NCBI GenBank assembly: GCA_011605775.1
Contig: JAAOZN010000068.1
Span: 1-35,277 of the forward strand
From: Nitrososphaerota archaeon
Lineage (GTDB): Archaea; Thermoproteota; Nitrososphaeria; Nitrososphaerales; JAAOZN01
Length of the DNA: 35,277 bases
Direction: 5' to 3'
Below the pieces are notes generated by a model. The model was not told where the DNA came from, searched no databases, and worked only from the letters and a program-made list of their open reading frames with translations. Of the stretch, positions 14,021 through 22,596 are shown piece by piece. Position 1 is the first letter of the stretch. Every line of letters begins with the position of its first letter. A program made the translations under genes and the position numbers.

Positions 14021-17000
14021 CTATACTTCTGATCTTTTGCTTTTTAACCCTTTGGGCCACCAGTTCCACTTCTTCGCAACAACTATTATAGATGGGTTGA
14101 GGAAGATGCGCATGAAGAATGTGTCTATGTATATTGCGAGGCTTAGGGCGAAACCCATCTCTTTGAGCACTAGGTTAGGGCTGAGCATGAGGCTTCCTAG
14201 CGCAGAGCCCAGGATCAGCCCGGCTGCTGTGAGGACTAAGCCTGTCCTTTCTACCGCGTTTACAACCGCTTCTTCGTCGCTCAAACCCTTCAAGGCTTCT
14301 TCCTTGACTCTTGTTATGAGGAAGACGTCGTAATCTACTCCCAGCCCCATCAGCACGGAGAAAGTGAAGAGTGGCGTTAACCAGTATATCTTCGCACCTA
14401 AGCCGTATTGAAAGACGAGGGTGAGTATACCTAGGGACCAGACCGCGCTCATGGCTGTGGTCGCTAGAAGCCTAAGTGGGAGCAAGATGGAGCCTAGGGC
14501 TATTAGTAGGACTATGAAGATGCCTATGCACGCTGCTGGTATTATTCTGTAGAAGAAGTCTTGGTTTATGGTGTTGGTCAAGTCTAGGTAGAAGGCTGCA
14601 CCGCCTCCCACCAAGATTTCAGCTCCGCTTAACGCAGCTTCATCTCTTGCGACTTCGCTAACCTTCTCTCTAATCTTTTTGATAGTTGTAAAGGCTTCGT
14701 CTGCGGTGTAGAAGCTCTTTAGGCTGGTTGTTATCACGAAGGTCTTGCCCTCTTCATCTGCGTACTGTCTTATGCTGCTTCTATCAACTTCGTCTGGTGC
14801 CACATATTCGCCCCTTGGTCTAGTTGGACCGTAGGTGTATTCTGGGTAAACATCATCAAGTTTGGAGATTTCGGTGTGTAGTCTATCCAGAGCTTGGTAG
14901 AGGTCTCTTTTGACTCCGCTGCTAGTAAATAGTGGCTCTCGGCTGACGACTACGATCTGCGTCTGCGAGAGAGGCGCTGCTCCGAAGGAGTTGAGTATGG
15001 CATCGACTCCACGCTTTGATTCGAAGGGTGGGAGCATCTCTATGTCGCCGTATGTGATTGATATTGTGGTGATTACTGCGCCTAGGGCTGCTGTGGCTAG
15101 TAGCCCGATTGCCAGAACCCTCTTTGGCTTTGATACGCAGTAGTGTGCCATTCTTCTGAATATGGCTAGTCTGACTGCGAAGTTTGGTATGGTTTTTCGA
15201 GGCAATAGTATCTTGTCTTTTATGGTGGAGAGTGTTGATGGGATTGTTAGTAGAGCGCCTGTGAGTGTTAAGAGTATGCCTAGGGCTAAGCCTATGCCTA
15301 TGCTTTGGAGTATGCCTATTGAGGAGAGTGCTAGGCAGCTGAAGCCTATGAGGACTGTTGACGCGCTTAAAATTACTGCGCCTCCTGCGTGTATGGCTGT
15401 TCTTTTAACTGCTGCTGTGTGATCGATGTTGTTTCCTCTTTCCTCGATGTATCTGAAGATCATGAAGATTACGTAGTCTACGCCTGCGCCTAGTATGACT
15501 ACGCTTATCATACTCCTTAGTAGATAGTATTGTTTGAAGCCTAGTTCTGCGAGGAGAGCCAATAGACCTATTGCTGCGGCGAGTGCTGAGCCTACGGTTA
15601 GTAGTGAGATCGTTGGGACTATTAGCGACGCTATCAACGCTGCGCCTAGTATGAAGACCAGCAAGATGGTTACTTTATCGATGACACCTATGTCTTCAAC
15701 GTCCTGATTTCTGAGGTCGTAGGATAGGGTCATGGGGCCTGTTAGTAGGGTTGTGAACCCGGCTTGCTTCACCTCGCCAACAATCTTACGGAGGGCTTCA
15801 ACCGCTACTCTCTGCTCTGCTTCAGATAGGCTGCCGTTGAACCGAATGAGGATGAGCGCGGTTTTGTTATCGCCGCTAACAAGCTTGCTGTAGATATCTT
15901 TTGGTATGCTGTCTGGGAAGGGTGGTGTGGGGAACTTCGATCTGATCTCTGCGAAAACCCGTTGGGTTAGGTTTTGGGCAGCGGCATCTAAAGCCTCTTG
16001 TGTTGGTTCTCTGCCGAGCTCTAAGCAGATCTGGATTATGCTCTTTTCAAGACCCTGCTCTGCTAGCAGAGTGGCTGTGAGCACTTCTACGTCGTGTTGC
16101 GTCGCATCTGGTCCTAGGTTGATTAACTCTCTGATTACGCTTTCGCTTAGACCCGATTCTTTGGAAACTATTGATGCTGCTGTATCCTCGATTATTTGCT
16201 GCCTTGTGGCTGAATCGGCCCATTGGGTTATGTTCATAGCCCCATTTAATTCTGTGAAGAGTTTTGAGGCTTCGCCAAGATTTGTTGGTGTGAAGACGTG
16301 TGGTGCTGCTGTGTTTATCGCTGCTTGGGCCTTTGTATAGAGTAGTTGGGGTTTTAGGTCTGTGATCTTTATGTACTCTTCTGTGAAGGTTGAGGACCAA
16401 GCTGTGTAGAAGGCTTTGAGGTAGGCTTCGGTGAGTGGTTTGCCCCCTTCTGGCAGCATCTTTAGTGCTGTGTTATATGCTTGTTCGTTGAGTGGTTTGA
16501 CTGGTATGGGTTGGAGAGGATTGGCTTGGGCGATCTGCTGGGCTGCTGAGGACCAAGCTTGGAGGTAGAGGGTTGGGACCCCATATATTATTTGGGCTGC
16601 TTCTGTTAGTCTGTTGATTAGTGTGTAGAGTGTTTGGTGTAGGGTTTGGAGTTCGTCTGCTGCTCTGTAGAATTGTTTGTGTGCCTCTGTTAGGTTAGCC
16701 TTGATCTTCTGCTCTATTTCGCGGTATGTTTCGTTCATCTTAGCCCAGTATTTTGCTAGGATTTCGTCGTAGATTGTGGTTGCGCTTACAACACCAGCAA
16801 ACCCCTTTAGCTCCTCTTTGCCCTTAGATTCAATGGTCTTGCTTAGGGCAGATATGTAGCCTCTACCCTCATCTGAAAATATGTTGCCCTCCTCAGCCTT
16901 AACTACTAGGATCTCTGTGTCCCCTTGGTCTGAGCCGATCTTCTCAGATATGATCTGCTGAGCCCTCTTAGCCTCTAATGTGCTTGGAATGAAAGGATCT

Positions 17001-17131
17001 AGGCTGTGCTGAATATGCTCCTCTAAAGCCGGGAGGTTTACACCTAGAACAATTACTACGAGGACCCAAAGGGCTATGAGAAACTTGCCTCTTTGGGTGG
17101 AGAGAGCTGCATATTTATCGAGCAACTCCAC
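14021..17131 (-). CDS. MMPL/RND-family membrane transporter
   Basis: A 1036-residue RND-type exporter with two MMPL halves. A first membrane helix (17-34, FLIALWVLVVIVLGVNL) is followed by a large extracytoplasmic loop rich in helices (about 40-470). Then come five helices (about 485-640) with the typical GAGVDYVIFMIFRYIEERG, a second extracytoplasmic loop (about 700-860) and five more helices with GLGVDYDVFLITRVKEE. The Asp in each GxGxDY motif is the expected proton relay. MMPL proteins export lipids, terpenoids or drugs using the proton gradient; the substrate here is unknown. It starts at a GTG and is divergent from the HepT-MntA fusion. Confidence 0.9.
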   Translation of the reverse strand: MELLDKYAALSTQRGKFLIALWVLVVIVLGVNLPALEEHIQHSLDPFIPSTLEAKRAQQIISEKIGSDQGDTEILVVKAEEGNIFSDEGRGYISALSKTIESKGKEELKGFAGVVSATTIYDEILAKYWAKMNETYREIEQKIKANLTEAHKQFYRAADELQTLHQTLYTLINRLTEAAQIIYGVPTLYLQAWSSAAQQIAQANPLQPIPVKPLNEQAYNTALKMLPEGGKPLTEAYLKAFYTAWSSTFTEEYIKITDLKPQLLYTKAQAAINTAAPHVFTPTNLGEASKLFTELNGAMNITQWADSATRQQIIEDTAASIVSKESGLSESVIRELINLGPDATQHDVEVLTATLLAEQGLEKSIIQICLELGREPTQEALDAAAQNLTQRVFAEIRSKFPTPPFPDSIPKDIYSKLVSGDNKTALILIRFNGSLSEAEQRVAVEALRKIVGEVKQAGFTTLLTGPMTLSYDLRNQDVEDIGVIDKVTILLVFILGAALIASLIVPTISLLTVGSALAAAIGLLALLAELGFKQYYLLRSMISVVILGAGVDYVIFMIFRYIEERGNNIDHTAAVKRTAIHAGGAVILSASTVLIGFSCLALSSIGILQSIGIGLALGILLTLTGALLTIPSTLSTIKDKILLPRKTIPNFAVRLAIFRRMAHYCVSKPKRVLAIGLLATAALGAVITTISITYGDIEMLPPFESKRGVDAILNSFGAAPLSQTQIVVVSREPLFTSSGVKRDLYQALDRLHTEISKLDDVYPEYTYGPTRPRGEYVAPDEVDRSSIRQYADEEGKTFVITTSLKSFYTADEAFTTIKKIREKVSEVARDEAALSGAEILVGGGAAFYLDLTNTINQDFFYRIIPAACIGIFIVLLIALGSILLPLRLLATTAMSAVWSLGILTLVFQYGLGAKIYWLTPLFTFSVLMGLGVDYDVFLITRVKEEALKGLSDEEAVVNAVERTGLVLTAAGLILGSALGSLMLSPNLVLKEMGFALSLAIYIDTFFMRIFLNPSIIVVAKKWNWWPKGLKSKRSEV

Positions 17132-17309
17132 TCACACAACCTACCGCCAAAGAACCGGGTTTAAAAGCTCTGCTATACTGCCAGCTCTTCCGCTGATTTT
17201 TAGTGATGCTTGCTGCACCATAAACCCTACAATCTTTTTAGAATAACATTGCGAGGCAACTGCAATAATTATAAATATATGGCGTCTAATTCAAAGGTGT
17301 CAGGGGTAA

Positions 17310-18083
17310 TTGAAAGTTAGGGAAAGAATAAGCAAACAAGCCGAGCAAGTCGTTCATCTAGTTAAGGAACTCAAAGAGGAGAAGAGCTATAGGGGGGTAG
17401 AAATGCTTGTCCAACTAATAATACAAGCGCTCCTCGACTTGGGGATAATGGTGACCACAGCGGTTGGTGGAAGAACTCCCAAGACTTATTCGGAGGTAGG
17501 TGAACTACTGGCAGACCTAAATCTGCTAAATGAAGAGGACGCAAAGCTCTTAAAGTCGATGGCTGGCATGAGAAACATACTCGTGCACGCGTATACCGCA
17601 GTAGATAGGGCGATCGTTACTGGTGCTGCACAGAGAATTGTGGAAGACGCTGTGAGGATCGAGGAGGCTATTAAAGATGGCTTAAAAGATAGGGTACTCG
17701 ACCCCCCATCTTACCACACTTTATGTGAAAGGTTGCGTGATGTGTTTAAGGGGAGGGTTAAGGCTGCTCTTCTATTCGGTGGGAGAGTCAAAGGCTACAC
17801 GCTTAAAGGAGATTACGACATCGCGGTCTACTTTGGTAGGAGCCACAGCTTATATGATTTAGGCGAGCTTGCTGTAGATGTGGCTAGAGCCTTGAACATA
17901 GGCGAAGAAGAGGTTGATCTCGTTGATCTAGACTCAGCTGCGCCTGAGATTAGGCTAGAGGCTCTGCAAGGCAAACCGCTTTACGTAGAGGATGATTATG
18001 TGCTCTTTGAACTTAAGGTTAGAAGCATTCTGGAGCTGCTGGATATGCGCAGTGGTATGCGACCTCTAGAGGGGTTAACTTGA
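17310..18083 (+). CDS. Single-chain HepT-MntA toxin-antitoxin fusion
   Basis: A 257-residue protein joining two parts that are normally separate genes. Residues 1-125 are a HepT (DUF86) HEPN RNase with the complete RX4HXY motif, RNILVHAY (R88, H93, Y95). Residues 135-245 are an MntA nucleotidyltransferase: ALLFGGRVKGYTLKGDYDIA, with D168 and D170 present but Gly158 in place of the usual Ser of the GS motif. In studied systems MntA AMPylates the Tyr of HXY and so blocks the RNase; here this could happen within one chain. The start is a TTG with GGGG 3-6 nt upstream; an ATAAATATAT TATA element lies at about 17270-17280. The next small gene overlaps its stop codon. Confidence 0.8.
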   Translation: MKVRERISKQAEQVVHLVKELKEEKSYRGVEMLVQLIIQALLDLGIMVTTAVGGRTPKTYSEVGELLADLNLLNEEDAKLLKSMAGMRNILVHAYTAVDRAIVTGAAQRIVEDAVRIEEAIKDGLKDRVLDPPSYHTLCERLRDVFKGRVKAALLFGGRVKGYTLKGDYDIAVYFGRSHSLYDLGELAVDVARALNIGEEEVDLVDLDSAAPEIRLEALQGKPLYVEDDYVLFELKVRSILELLDMRSGMRPLEGLT

Positions 18084-18247
18084 GCGCCGAAAGATGTCAA
18101 CTTGACATCGGAATTGAATCTCTGGAGGAAAAACGCACGCTTGTTATACATTGTAACAGACCAATTAAAAGGAACGGGAAGTATATTTTTCATATCAAAG
18201 ATGAAACTGGTGAAGAGCTAAACTATTTGAAGATGTCAATTTCCTAA
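18080..18247 (+). CDS. 55-residue protein coupled to the HepT-MntA fusion
   Basis: An open frame starts at a TTG whose last two bases are part of the TGA stop of the upstream gene (TTGA overlap). The product begins SAERCQLDIGIESLEEKRTL, continues VIHCNRPIKRNGKYIFHIK and ends at a TAA at 18245-18247. The alternating hydrophobic pattern suggests a small beta-rich fold. I do not recognise a family. Overlap suggests a functional link with the toxin-antitoxin fusion, such as an extra antitoxin, but this is inference and the start is unusual. Confidence 0.45.
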   Translation: MSAERCQLDIGIESLEEKRTLVIHCNRPIKRNGKYIFHIKDETGEELNYLKMSIS

Positions 18248-18335
18248 AACGATAGGATAATTCGCTGGAACAACCCAAACTTAATTTTGAACAGTGCCAA
18301 ATTTTTATGTTCGATGAATCAGCGTTCGGCGGCAC

Positions 18336-19136
18336 TCATCTTGCTTGGCAGACAACTCTCAGTTTCGCTCCCACATATATATTACCTAGCATACCATCAA
18401 GGCTCGAATATCCAAACAATTTCCCAAACGCACGCATCTCACCTAAATCAACGATCTCAACCCCCATGGTGGGAATTATCTTCTCACGCCACACAAGCAG
18501 ATACAAATTATCGGAGAGCTTAAAGTAATCAGCCCTATCAGTATCCGCTAACCCCTTCTCAACCCCCATCAAGCAGTGCCAAGTAAAGAGGCTCTCAAAA
18601 TATATATGCTCATAGACCGCCCTAGGACCGTACCGAAATTCCACACGTTTCCCAAGCAGCTCATTTGTCTTCTCGTGGCGTGGTGTCTCAGCGCTAGGAG
18701 GTCTATCTATGGAACCATGACCGAATACTACCCTAACATCGGTGAGCTCTTCCCCTAATCTAACGCGATCCAAAAGAGTCTTCGAAGACGGCAACGGTAT
18801 CTCACCCAATATAGACGTGAAGATGTTCTTGCCTAGATCCAACACCAGAGTCAAGGAGCGCCTAGGAGCAGCGTCACTCGTGATGTCAACGAAGTACACA
18901 CTATCCCTAGCTCTAAATGCTACGTAACGTCCAGTAGACGGCTCTCCCGCCTCGGATTTTAAAAGTCTGCTCCAAGCAACCACCCCATCATCTTTGAAGC
19001 TGAAAGACTCAACTCCACCATCACTATAATATAATTTCACACTCCTCCCAACCAGATCGTTGACCTTCGGTGGAAGATAGGTTTCGCGAAAATCCTTGCC
19101 GAACTCCTCCAATGTAAACCAAGTAATACTTGACAT
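18336..19136 (-). CDS. MoaF-like protein
   Basis: A 266-residue soluble protein with two similar halves, as in MoaF: NDLVGRSVKLYYSDGGVESF and SVYFVDITSDAAPRRSLTLV in the first, NELLGKRVEFRYGPRAVYEH and DYFKLSDNLYLLVWREKIIP in the second. MoaF-family proteins are lipocalin-like and are found near molybdenum-cofactor or aromatic amine pathways, but their biochemical role is unsettled. Neighbouring genes give no clear pathway. The promoter region lies at 19137-19165. The stretch 18248-18335 downstream is a convergent gap with no gene. Confidence 0.7.
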   Translation of the reverse strand: MSSITWFTLEEFGKDFRETYLPPKVNDLVGRSVKLYYSDGGVESFSFKDDGVVAWSRLLKSEAGEPSTGRYVAFRARDSVYFVDITSDAAPRRSLTLVLDLGKNIFTSILGEIPLPSSKTLLDRVRLGEELTDVRVVFGHGSIDRPPSAETPRHEKTNELLGKRVEFRYGPRAVYEHIYFESLFTWHCLMGVEKGLADTDRADYFKLSDNLYLLVWREKIIPTMGVEIVDLGEMRAFGKLFGYSSLDGMLGNIYVGAKLRVVCQAR

Positions 19137-19248
19137 CAGCTGGATCGTTGCGTCTCATCCATATATAAGGATTAAGCAAGCTGGCGCCGCGCCATTATGC
19201 TCCTCTTCATCCTGTCACCGATGCGATAGGTTTAGCTAGAAATATTGG

Positions 19249-19365
19249 TGCGGGGGGTGGGATTTGAACCCACGAACCCCTACGGGACAGGAGCTCTGCG
19301 CGCGGCTCCTCAGTTTCGCAGCCACTTGGGCACCTGCGCCTTTGACCTGGCTTGGCAACCCCCGC
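19249..19365 (-). tRNA. tRNA-Leu, probably anticodon GAG, with two introns
   Basis: The minus strand starts GCGGGGGTTGCCAAGCC and ends GTGGGTTCAAATCCCAC then CCCCCGCA, giving paired acceptor and T arms and a class II variable arm (TCCCGTAGGGGTTC). The gene is 117 nt, about 32 nt longer than a mature tRNA-Leu. The anticodon-stem side CAGG is followed by inserted sequence, then CTGAGG, more inserted sequence, and TCCTG. Removing about 18 nt at position 30/31 and about 14 nt at 37/38 gives stem CAGGA/TCCTG and loop CTGAGGC with anticodon GAG, and an 85-nt tRNA. The exact intron borders are inferred. CCA is not encoded. A GATATTATTA TATA-like element lies about 28-37 nt upstream. Confidence 0.85.
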
Positions 19366-19464
19366 GCCCAATTGACCGTAGGCGGGTGGGGTAATAATAT
19401 CTTACTTCCGGGGTTGTGGAGGAAGATATGTAAGTTAGCGTTGTAAGTAGTATGTTGATGGAAT

Positions 19465-20805
19465 ATGTGGGATGATGCGTTAGAGGCGTATTTGAGGAGG
19501 ACAAGAAGGTCTAAAGAGCTGTTCGATGCTGCGAAGCTGGTCTTCGTGGGTGGAGTGAACCACAACATTAGGTTCTTTGAACCATACCCATTCTTCGCCG
19601 CAAAGGCTTCAGAAACTTTTCTTTGGGATGTGGATGGGAATAGGTATGTGGATTATTGGATGGGGCATGGTTCGCTAATATTGGGCCATTCCCCAGAGGT
19701 AGTTGCTTCTAAGCTTAGGGAGCAACTCAGCAACGGTACAATCTTTGGCACACCAAACGAAGTTTCAGTTAGGTTAGGCGAGCTTGTCTGCGATTGCGTA
19801 CCCTGCGCTGAGCAAGTTAGATTCTGTAATACTGGTGCTGAAGCAACTATGTACGGTGTTAGGCTAGCAAGAGCATACACAAAGAAGCGCGTTGTGATCA
19901 AGATCGAAGGGGGTTGGCACGGATATAACTCGGATTTAGTTAAGGATGTTTCTCCACCCTTCGGCGTTGAGAGCGCTGGGGTGGACGAGTGTGTCAGATA
20001 TGTCGCTTCGGCGCCCTTCAACGACCTTGAAGCGGCTAGAAGAGTAATAAGCGAGAATAAATCGGAGCTGGCTTGCGTCCTAGTCGAGCCTGTTTTAGGT
20101 GGGGGTATAATACCAGCTGAGAGAGACTACCTTAAGGGTTTACGTGAGGAAACAGAGAAAGCGGGTTGTCTACTCTTCTTCGACGAGGTCATAACGGGTT
20201 TCAGAGTCGCCTTAGGCGGTGGGCAGCAATACTATGGTGTTGTACCAGATTTAGCTGCACTGGGTAAGGTGCTCGGAGGAGGGCTCCCGATAGGTGCTGT
20301 GTGCGGGTTAAGGGAGGTTATGGCATATGCTGACCCCAGGCTCCCTAAGAGTGAAAGGGCTTGGATCGGTGGGGGAACGTTTTCAGCAAACCCTCTCAGC
20401 ATGACAGCTGGGTTGGCTACTATACAGTACCTAAGCGAGAAGAGTAGTGTGATATACCCCTACCTTAACGAGTTAGGCGAAGAGGCTAGGCGAGGCATAG
20501 ATAGAGCCTTTGCTGAAGCAGGTATCCAATCAGCAACCACGGGTCTAGGTTCACTCCTATTAACGCACTTCCCCAGGGATGGCAAGACGCCTAAGGATGC
20601 GAGAGCTGTTCATAGCTGTGACCGTAAACTTCAGTTCCAATTCTACTTCGCCCTCTTAGCCAAGCACAGCATCTTCTTTCTACCCGGTCATCTAGGTGCT
20701 ATCTCATATGCGCACACCAAAGAAGACATAAAGGCTCTGGTCGAGGCTTCAGCAACGTTAGCGCAGGAGGCGAAGGGAGCTTACGGAAAAGGTGGGTTAG
20801 GATGA
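19465..20805 (+). CDS. Glutamate-1-semialdehyde aminomutase-like class III aminotransferase
   Basis: A 446-residue PLP enzyme of the HemL family. Visible segments are VDYWMGHGSLILGHSP, the GAEATMYGVRLARA cofactor region, FDEVITGFRV, and the PLP-lysine segment LGKVLGGGLPIGAVCG, followed by GGTFSANPLSMTAG. True HemL converts glutamate-1-semialdehyde to 5-aminolevulinate for haem; close archaeal relatives are aminotransferases or aminomutases of other substrates. No other haem gene is visible here, so a HemL paralogue is as likely as HemL. It overlaps the next gene by 4 nt (ATGA at 20802). Confidence 0.82.
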   Translation: MWDDALEAYLRRTRRSKELFDAAKLVFVGGVNHNIRFFEPYPFFAAKASETFLWDVDGNRYVDYWMGHGSLILGHSPEVVASKLREQLSNGTIFGTPNEVSVRLGELVCDCVPCAEQVRFCNTGAEATMYGVRLARAYTKKRVVIKIEGGWHGYNSDLVKDVSPPFGVESAGVDECVRYVASAPFNDLEAARRVISENKSELACVLVEPVLGGGIIPAERDYLKGLREETEKAGCLLFFDEVITGFRVALGGGQQYYGVVPDLAALGKVLGGGLPIGAVCGLREVMAYADPRLPKSERAWIGGGTFSANPLSMTAGLATIQYLSEKSSVIYPYLNELGEEARRGIDRAFAEAGIQSATTGLGSLLLTHFPRDGKTPKDARAVHSCDRKLQFQFYFALLAKHSIFFLPGHLGAISYAHTKEDIKALVEASATLAQEAKGAYGKGGLG

Positions 20806-21248
20806 TCTGGCAAGAAGTAAAAATAGGGCGAGTATTAGTCTGCAGAATGGATTTTGAATCAGACCTACTCTCATCCTTAGAGGAGTTCGCCAAAGAGCAT
20901 AAGGTAGACGCTGCTTTCTTCACCGCTCTAGGCGCGGTTAAGAAGGCCGCTTTTGCTTACTACGAGCAGGCAGCGAAAAGGTATGTGGAAGAGGCTGTGG
21001 AGGAGCCTATGGAGCTCTTAAGCTGCATAGGGAATATCGCAACACTAAACGGCAAAGTGGTGGTGCACGCGCACGCTGTCTTCTCAGACAGATCAGGTAG
21101 ACTCAAAGGAGGGCATCTTCTCAAAGGAACTACCGTCTTCGCAGGAGAGGCGCTGATCCTCGAACTCAGCGGCGTGGAATTAGTTAGATCTTACGATAGT
21201 GTCACTGGACTGAACCTCTACACACCTAAGCCCAAGCCTGAGAGATAG
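20802..21248 (+). CDS. PPC (DUF296) domain protein
   Basis: A 148-residue PPC/DUF296 domain: RVLVCRMDFESDLLSSLEEF, AFFTALGAVKKAAFAYYEQ, ELLSCIGNIATLNGKVVVHA with the typical HAHAVFSD metal-binding histidines, and GGHLLKGTTVFAGEALILEL. Plant relatives are DNA-binding AT-hook proteins; prokaryotic stand-alone PPC proteins form trimers of uncertain function, so no DNA-binding role should be assumed. It is translationally coupled to the HemL-like gene, which suggests that it acts in the same process. Confidence 0.88.
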   Translation: MIWQEVKIGRVLVCRMDFESDLLSSLEEFAKEHKVDAAFFTALGAVKKAAFAYYEQAAKRYVEEAVEEPMELLSCIGNIATLNGKVVVHAHAVFSDRSGRLKGGHLLKGTTVFAGEALILELSGVELVRSYDSVTGLNLYTPKPKPER

Positions 21249-21257
21249 CTGTTGACG

Positions 21258-22355
21258 CTATGCTGGCTTGAACCTACCCTCTATCTTCTTCAACACATTG
21301 CTGAGTGTTGTGTATTCCATCTCCTCAGGCCCCAGTCTGGCTGGCATAAAGGGTCCGTGCCTCCTCATATAATCCGCTACCTCATTAGCTAAGCTTCTAG
21401 CTCGGTCGAATGCTGGATCATCGAAGAGGTCTGCTGGCCCAACAAGCATTCCCTCATTCAACTGGAAGCCTAAGGCTACTACCCTAGGTGGACCGTCGAA
21501 TCTCGTGCACCTCGCATTCCTAAGAGAGACCGGCATAAGTGGGCCGTTGTGTGAGCCCCGCATCCAACCCGCCACGAGGTGGGGGAACGCGAAGGGCTCT
21601 AGCACTTCTCCTACAGCTGGTAGACCGTGCTGCGCTCTCACAAACATGACCGGGTCGTCTTTGCCCACATACCTCCCAGCTATTAACGAGAGTCTTGCTG
21701 TACTAGCTACAGCCGCTAAGAGGTTGTCTGCTCTTCGATATACGCTGTGTATAACATATCTGCTCGGCGTTCCTATGAGTGCAAGGAGGTCGTAAGATTC
21801 ATCAGGGGTATGGATATCTACGACTTTATCCTCCATAACATCCATCACTCTAAATGTGAAGCCTGTGTGAAGCTTCTCATCTATTATTAGACCAGCGGTA
21901 TTGAAGGGGTCTGCGAATATTCGGTATAAAGGTAGGTTCCAAGCACCGGGCTCGGTTTTATCAGCCATAAAGATCACTATAGGCTCGCTCACCCGCTCCT
22001 CAATCTCAGCTTCAGCCACACCAGGACCCATGCCCTTCAAGTTCCCAGAGAAGGCAGTTGCAAGCAGATCTTGTCCAGCAGCATACAGCTTAAGCTTCTT
22101 AGATGCCTTTTCAGTAACTTCCTTGAATGTCTCCCACGCTAGACCATGGATTTCACTACTGTTCACACCTTTTGTGTGAGTCATAATAAGTTGGAGGTCA
22201 TCACCAACCGCTGTTACATAGAAGTCTCTCAGTAGACCTTTCTCCTTGGCTTCAGCGAGCTTTTCTTGAGCAACCTTAATCTGCTCTGGGTGTACCATGT
22301 GGTGCCCAGCTAGGCTGCCTACGTCAGCTTTTATTACAGATAATGTTATCCTCAT
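21258..22355 (-). CDS. fbp: Bifunctional fructose-1,6-bisphosphate aldolase/phosphatase
   Basis: A 365-residue class V enzyme that makes fructose-6-phosphate from triose phosphates in archaeal gluconeogenesis, by aldol condensation and then dephosphorylation. Characteristic segments are TLSVIKADVGSLAGHHMVHP at the N-terminus, VGDDLQLIMTHTKGVNSSEI, MGPGVAEAEIEERVSEP, MADKTEPGAWNLPLYRIFAD and FDGPPRVVALGFQLNEG. The length and all main motifs are those of the thermophilic archaeal family, which is common in organisms that fix carbon or grow on small acids. It is convergent with the PPC gene at 10 nt. Confidence 0.95.
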   Translation of the reverse strand: MRITLSVIKADVGSLAGHHMVHPEQIKVAQEKLAEAKEKGLLRDFYVTAVGDDLQLIMTHTKGVNSSEIHGLAWETFKEVTEKASKKLKLYAAGQDLLATAFSGNLKGMGPGVAEAEIEERVSEPIVIFMADKTEPGAWNLPLYRIFADPFNTAGLIIDEKLHTGFTFRVMDVMEDKVVDIHTPDESYDLLALIGTPSRYVIHSVYRRADNLLAAVASTARLSLIAGRYVGKDDPVMFVRAQHGLPAVGEVLEPFAFPHLVAGWMRGSHNGPLMPVSLRNARCTRFDGPPRVVALGFQLNEGMLVGPADLFDDPAFDRARSLANEVADYMRRHGPFMPARLGPEEMEYTTLSNVLKKIEGRFKPA

Positions 22356-22428
22356 ACTCTATCGGGTTAAGTGGAGTTTAGGGGAAAAATAAACTTATGG
22401 GTAGTCTCTCAGCTCTGCCAAGCCTTGT

Positions 22429-22524
22429 TCAGTATTCTTCTTCCTCTTCGTATTCTTCTTCCCACTCTTCCTCTTCGAAGTCCTCCTCAAAGTCCTCTTC
22501 AAATTCTTCTTCAGACATAACCAT
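22429..22524 (-). CDS. 31-residue highly acidic microprotein
   Basis: A small open frame with a good ribosome binding site (AGAGGT just before the ATG) encodes MVMSEEEFEEDFEEDFEEEE and a tail WEEEYEEEEEY. It is almost all Glu, Asp and aromatics with a repeated EEDFEED unit. An AT-rich TATA-like element, AAGCTTATTAATGG, lies about 35-50 nt upstream and could also serve sua5 in the other direction. No family is recognised. A second ATG is two codons downstream. It could be a nucleic-acid mimic or a binding peptide, but that is a guess. Confidence 0.5.
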   Translation of the reverse strand: MVMSEEEFEEDFEEDFEEEEWEEEYEEEEEY

Positions 22525-22596
22525 TACCTCTAGAGCATCGTCTATCCGTTTAGATACCATTAATAAGCTTTTTGATGCTAAGTGGAGAGGCGGGCG

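Noticed and set aside
15906-16340. Long open frame on the plus strand inside the MMPL gene
   Set aside because: It is antisense to a well-supported transporter and has no recognisable domain, so it is a shadow frame.
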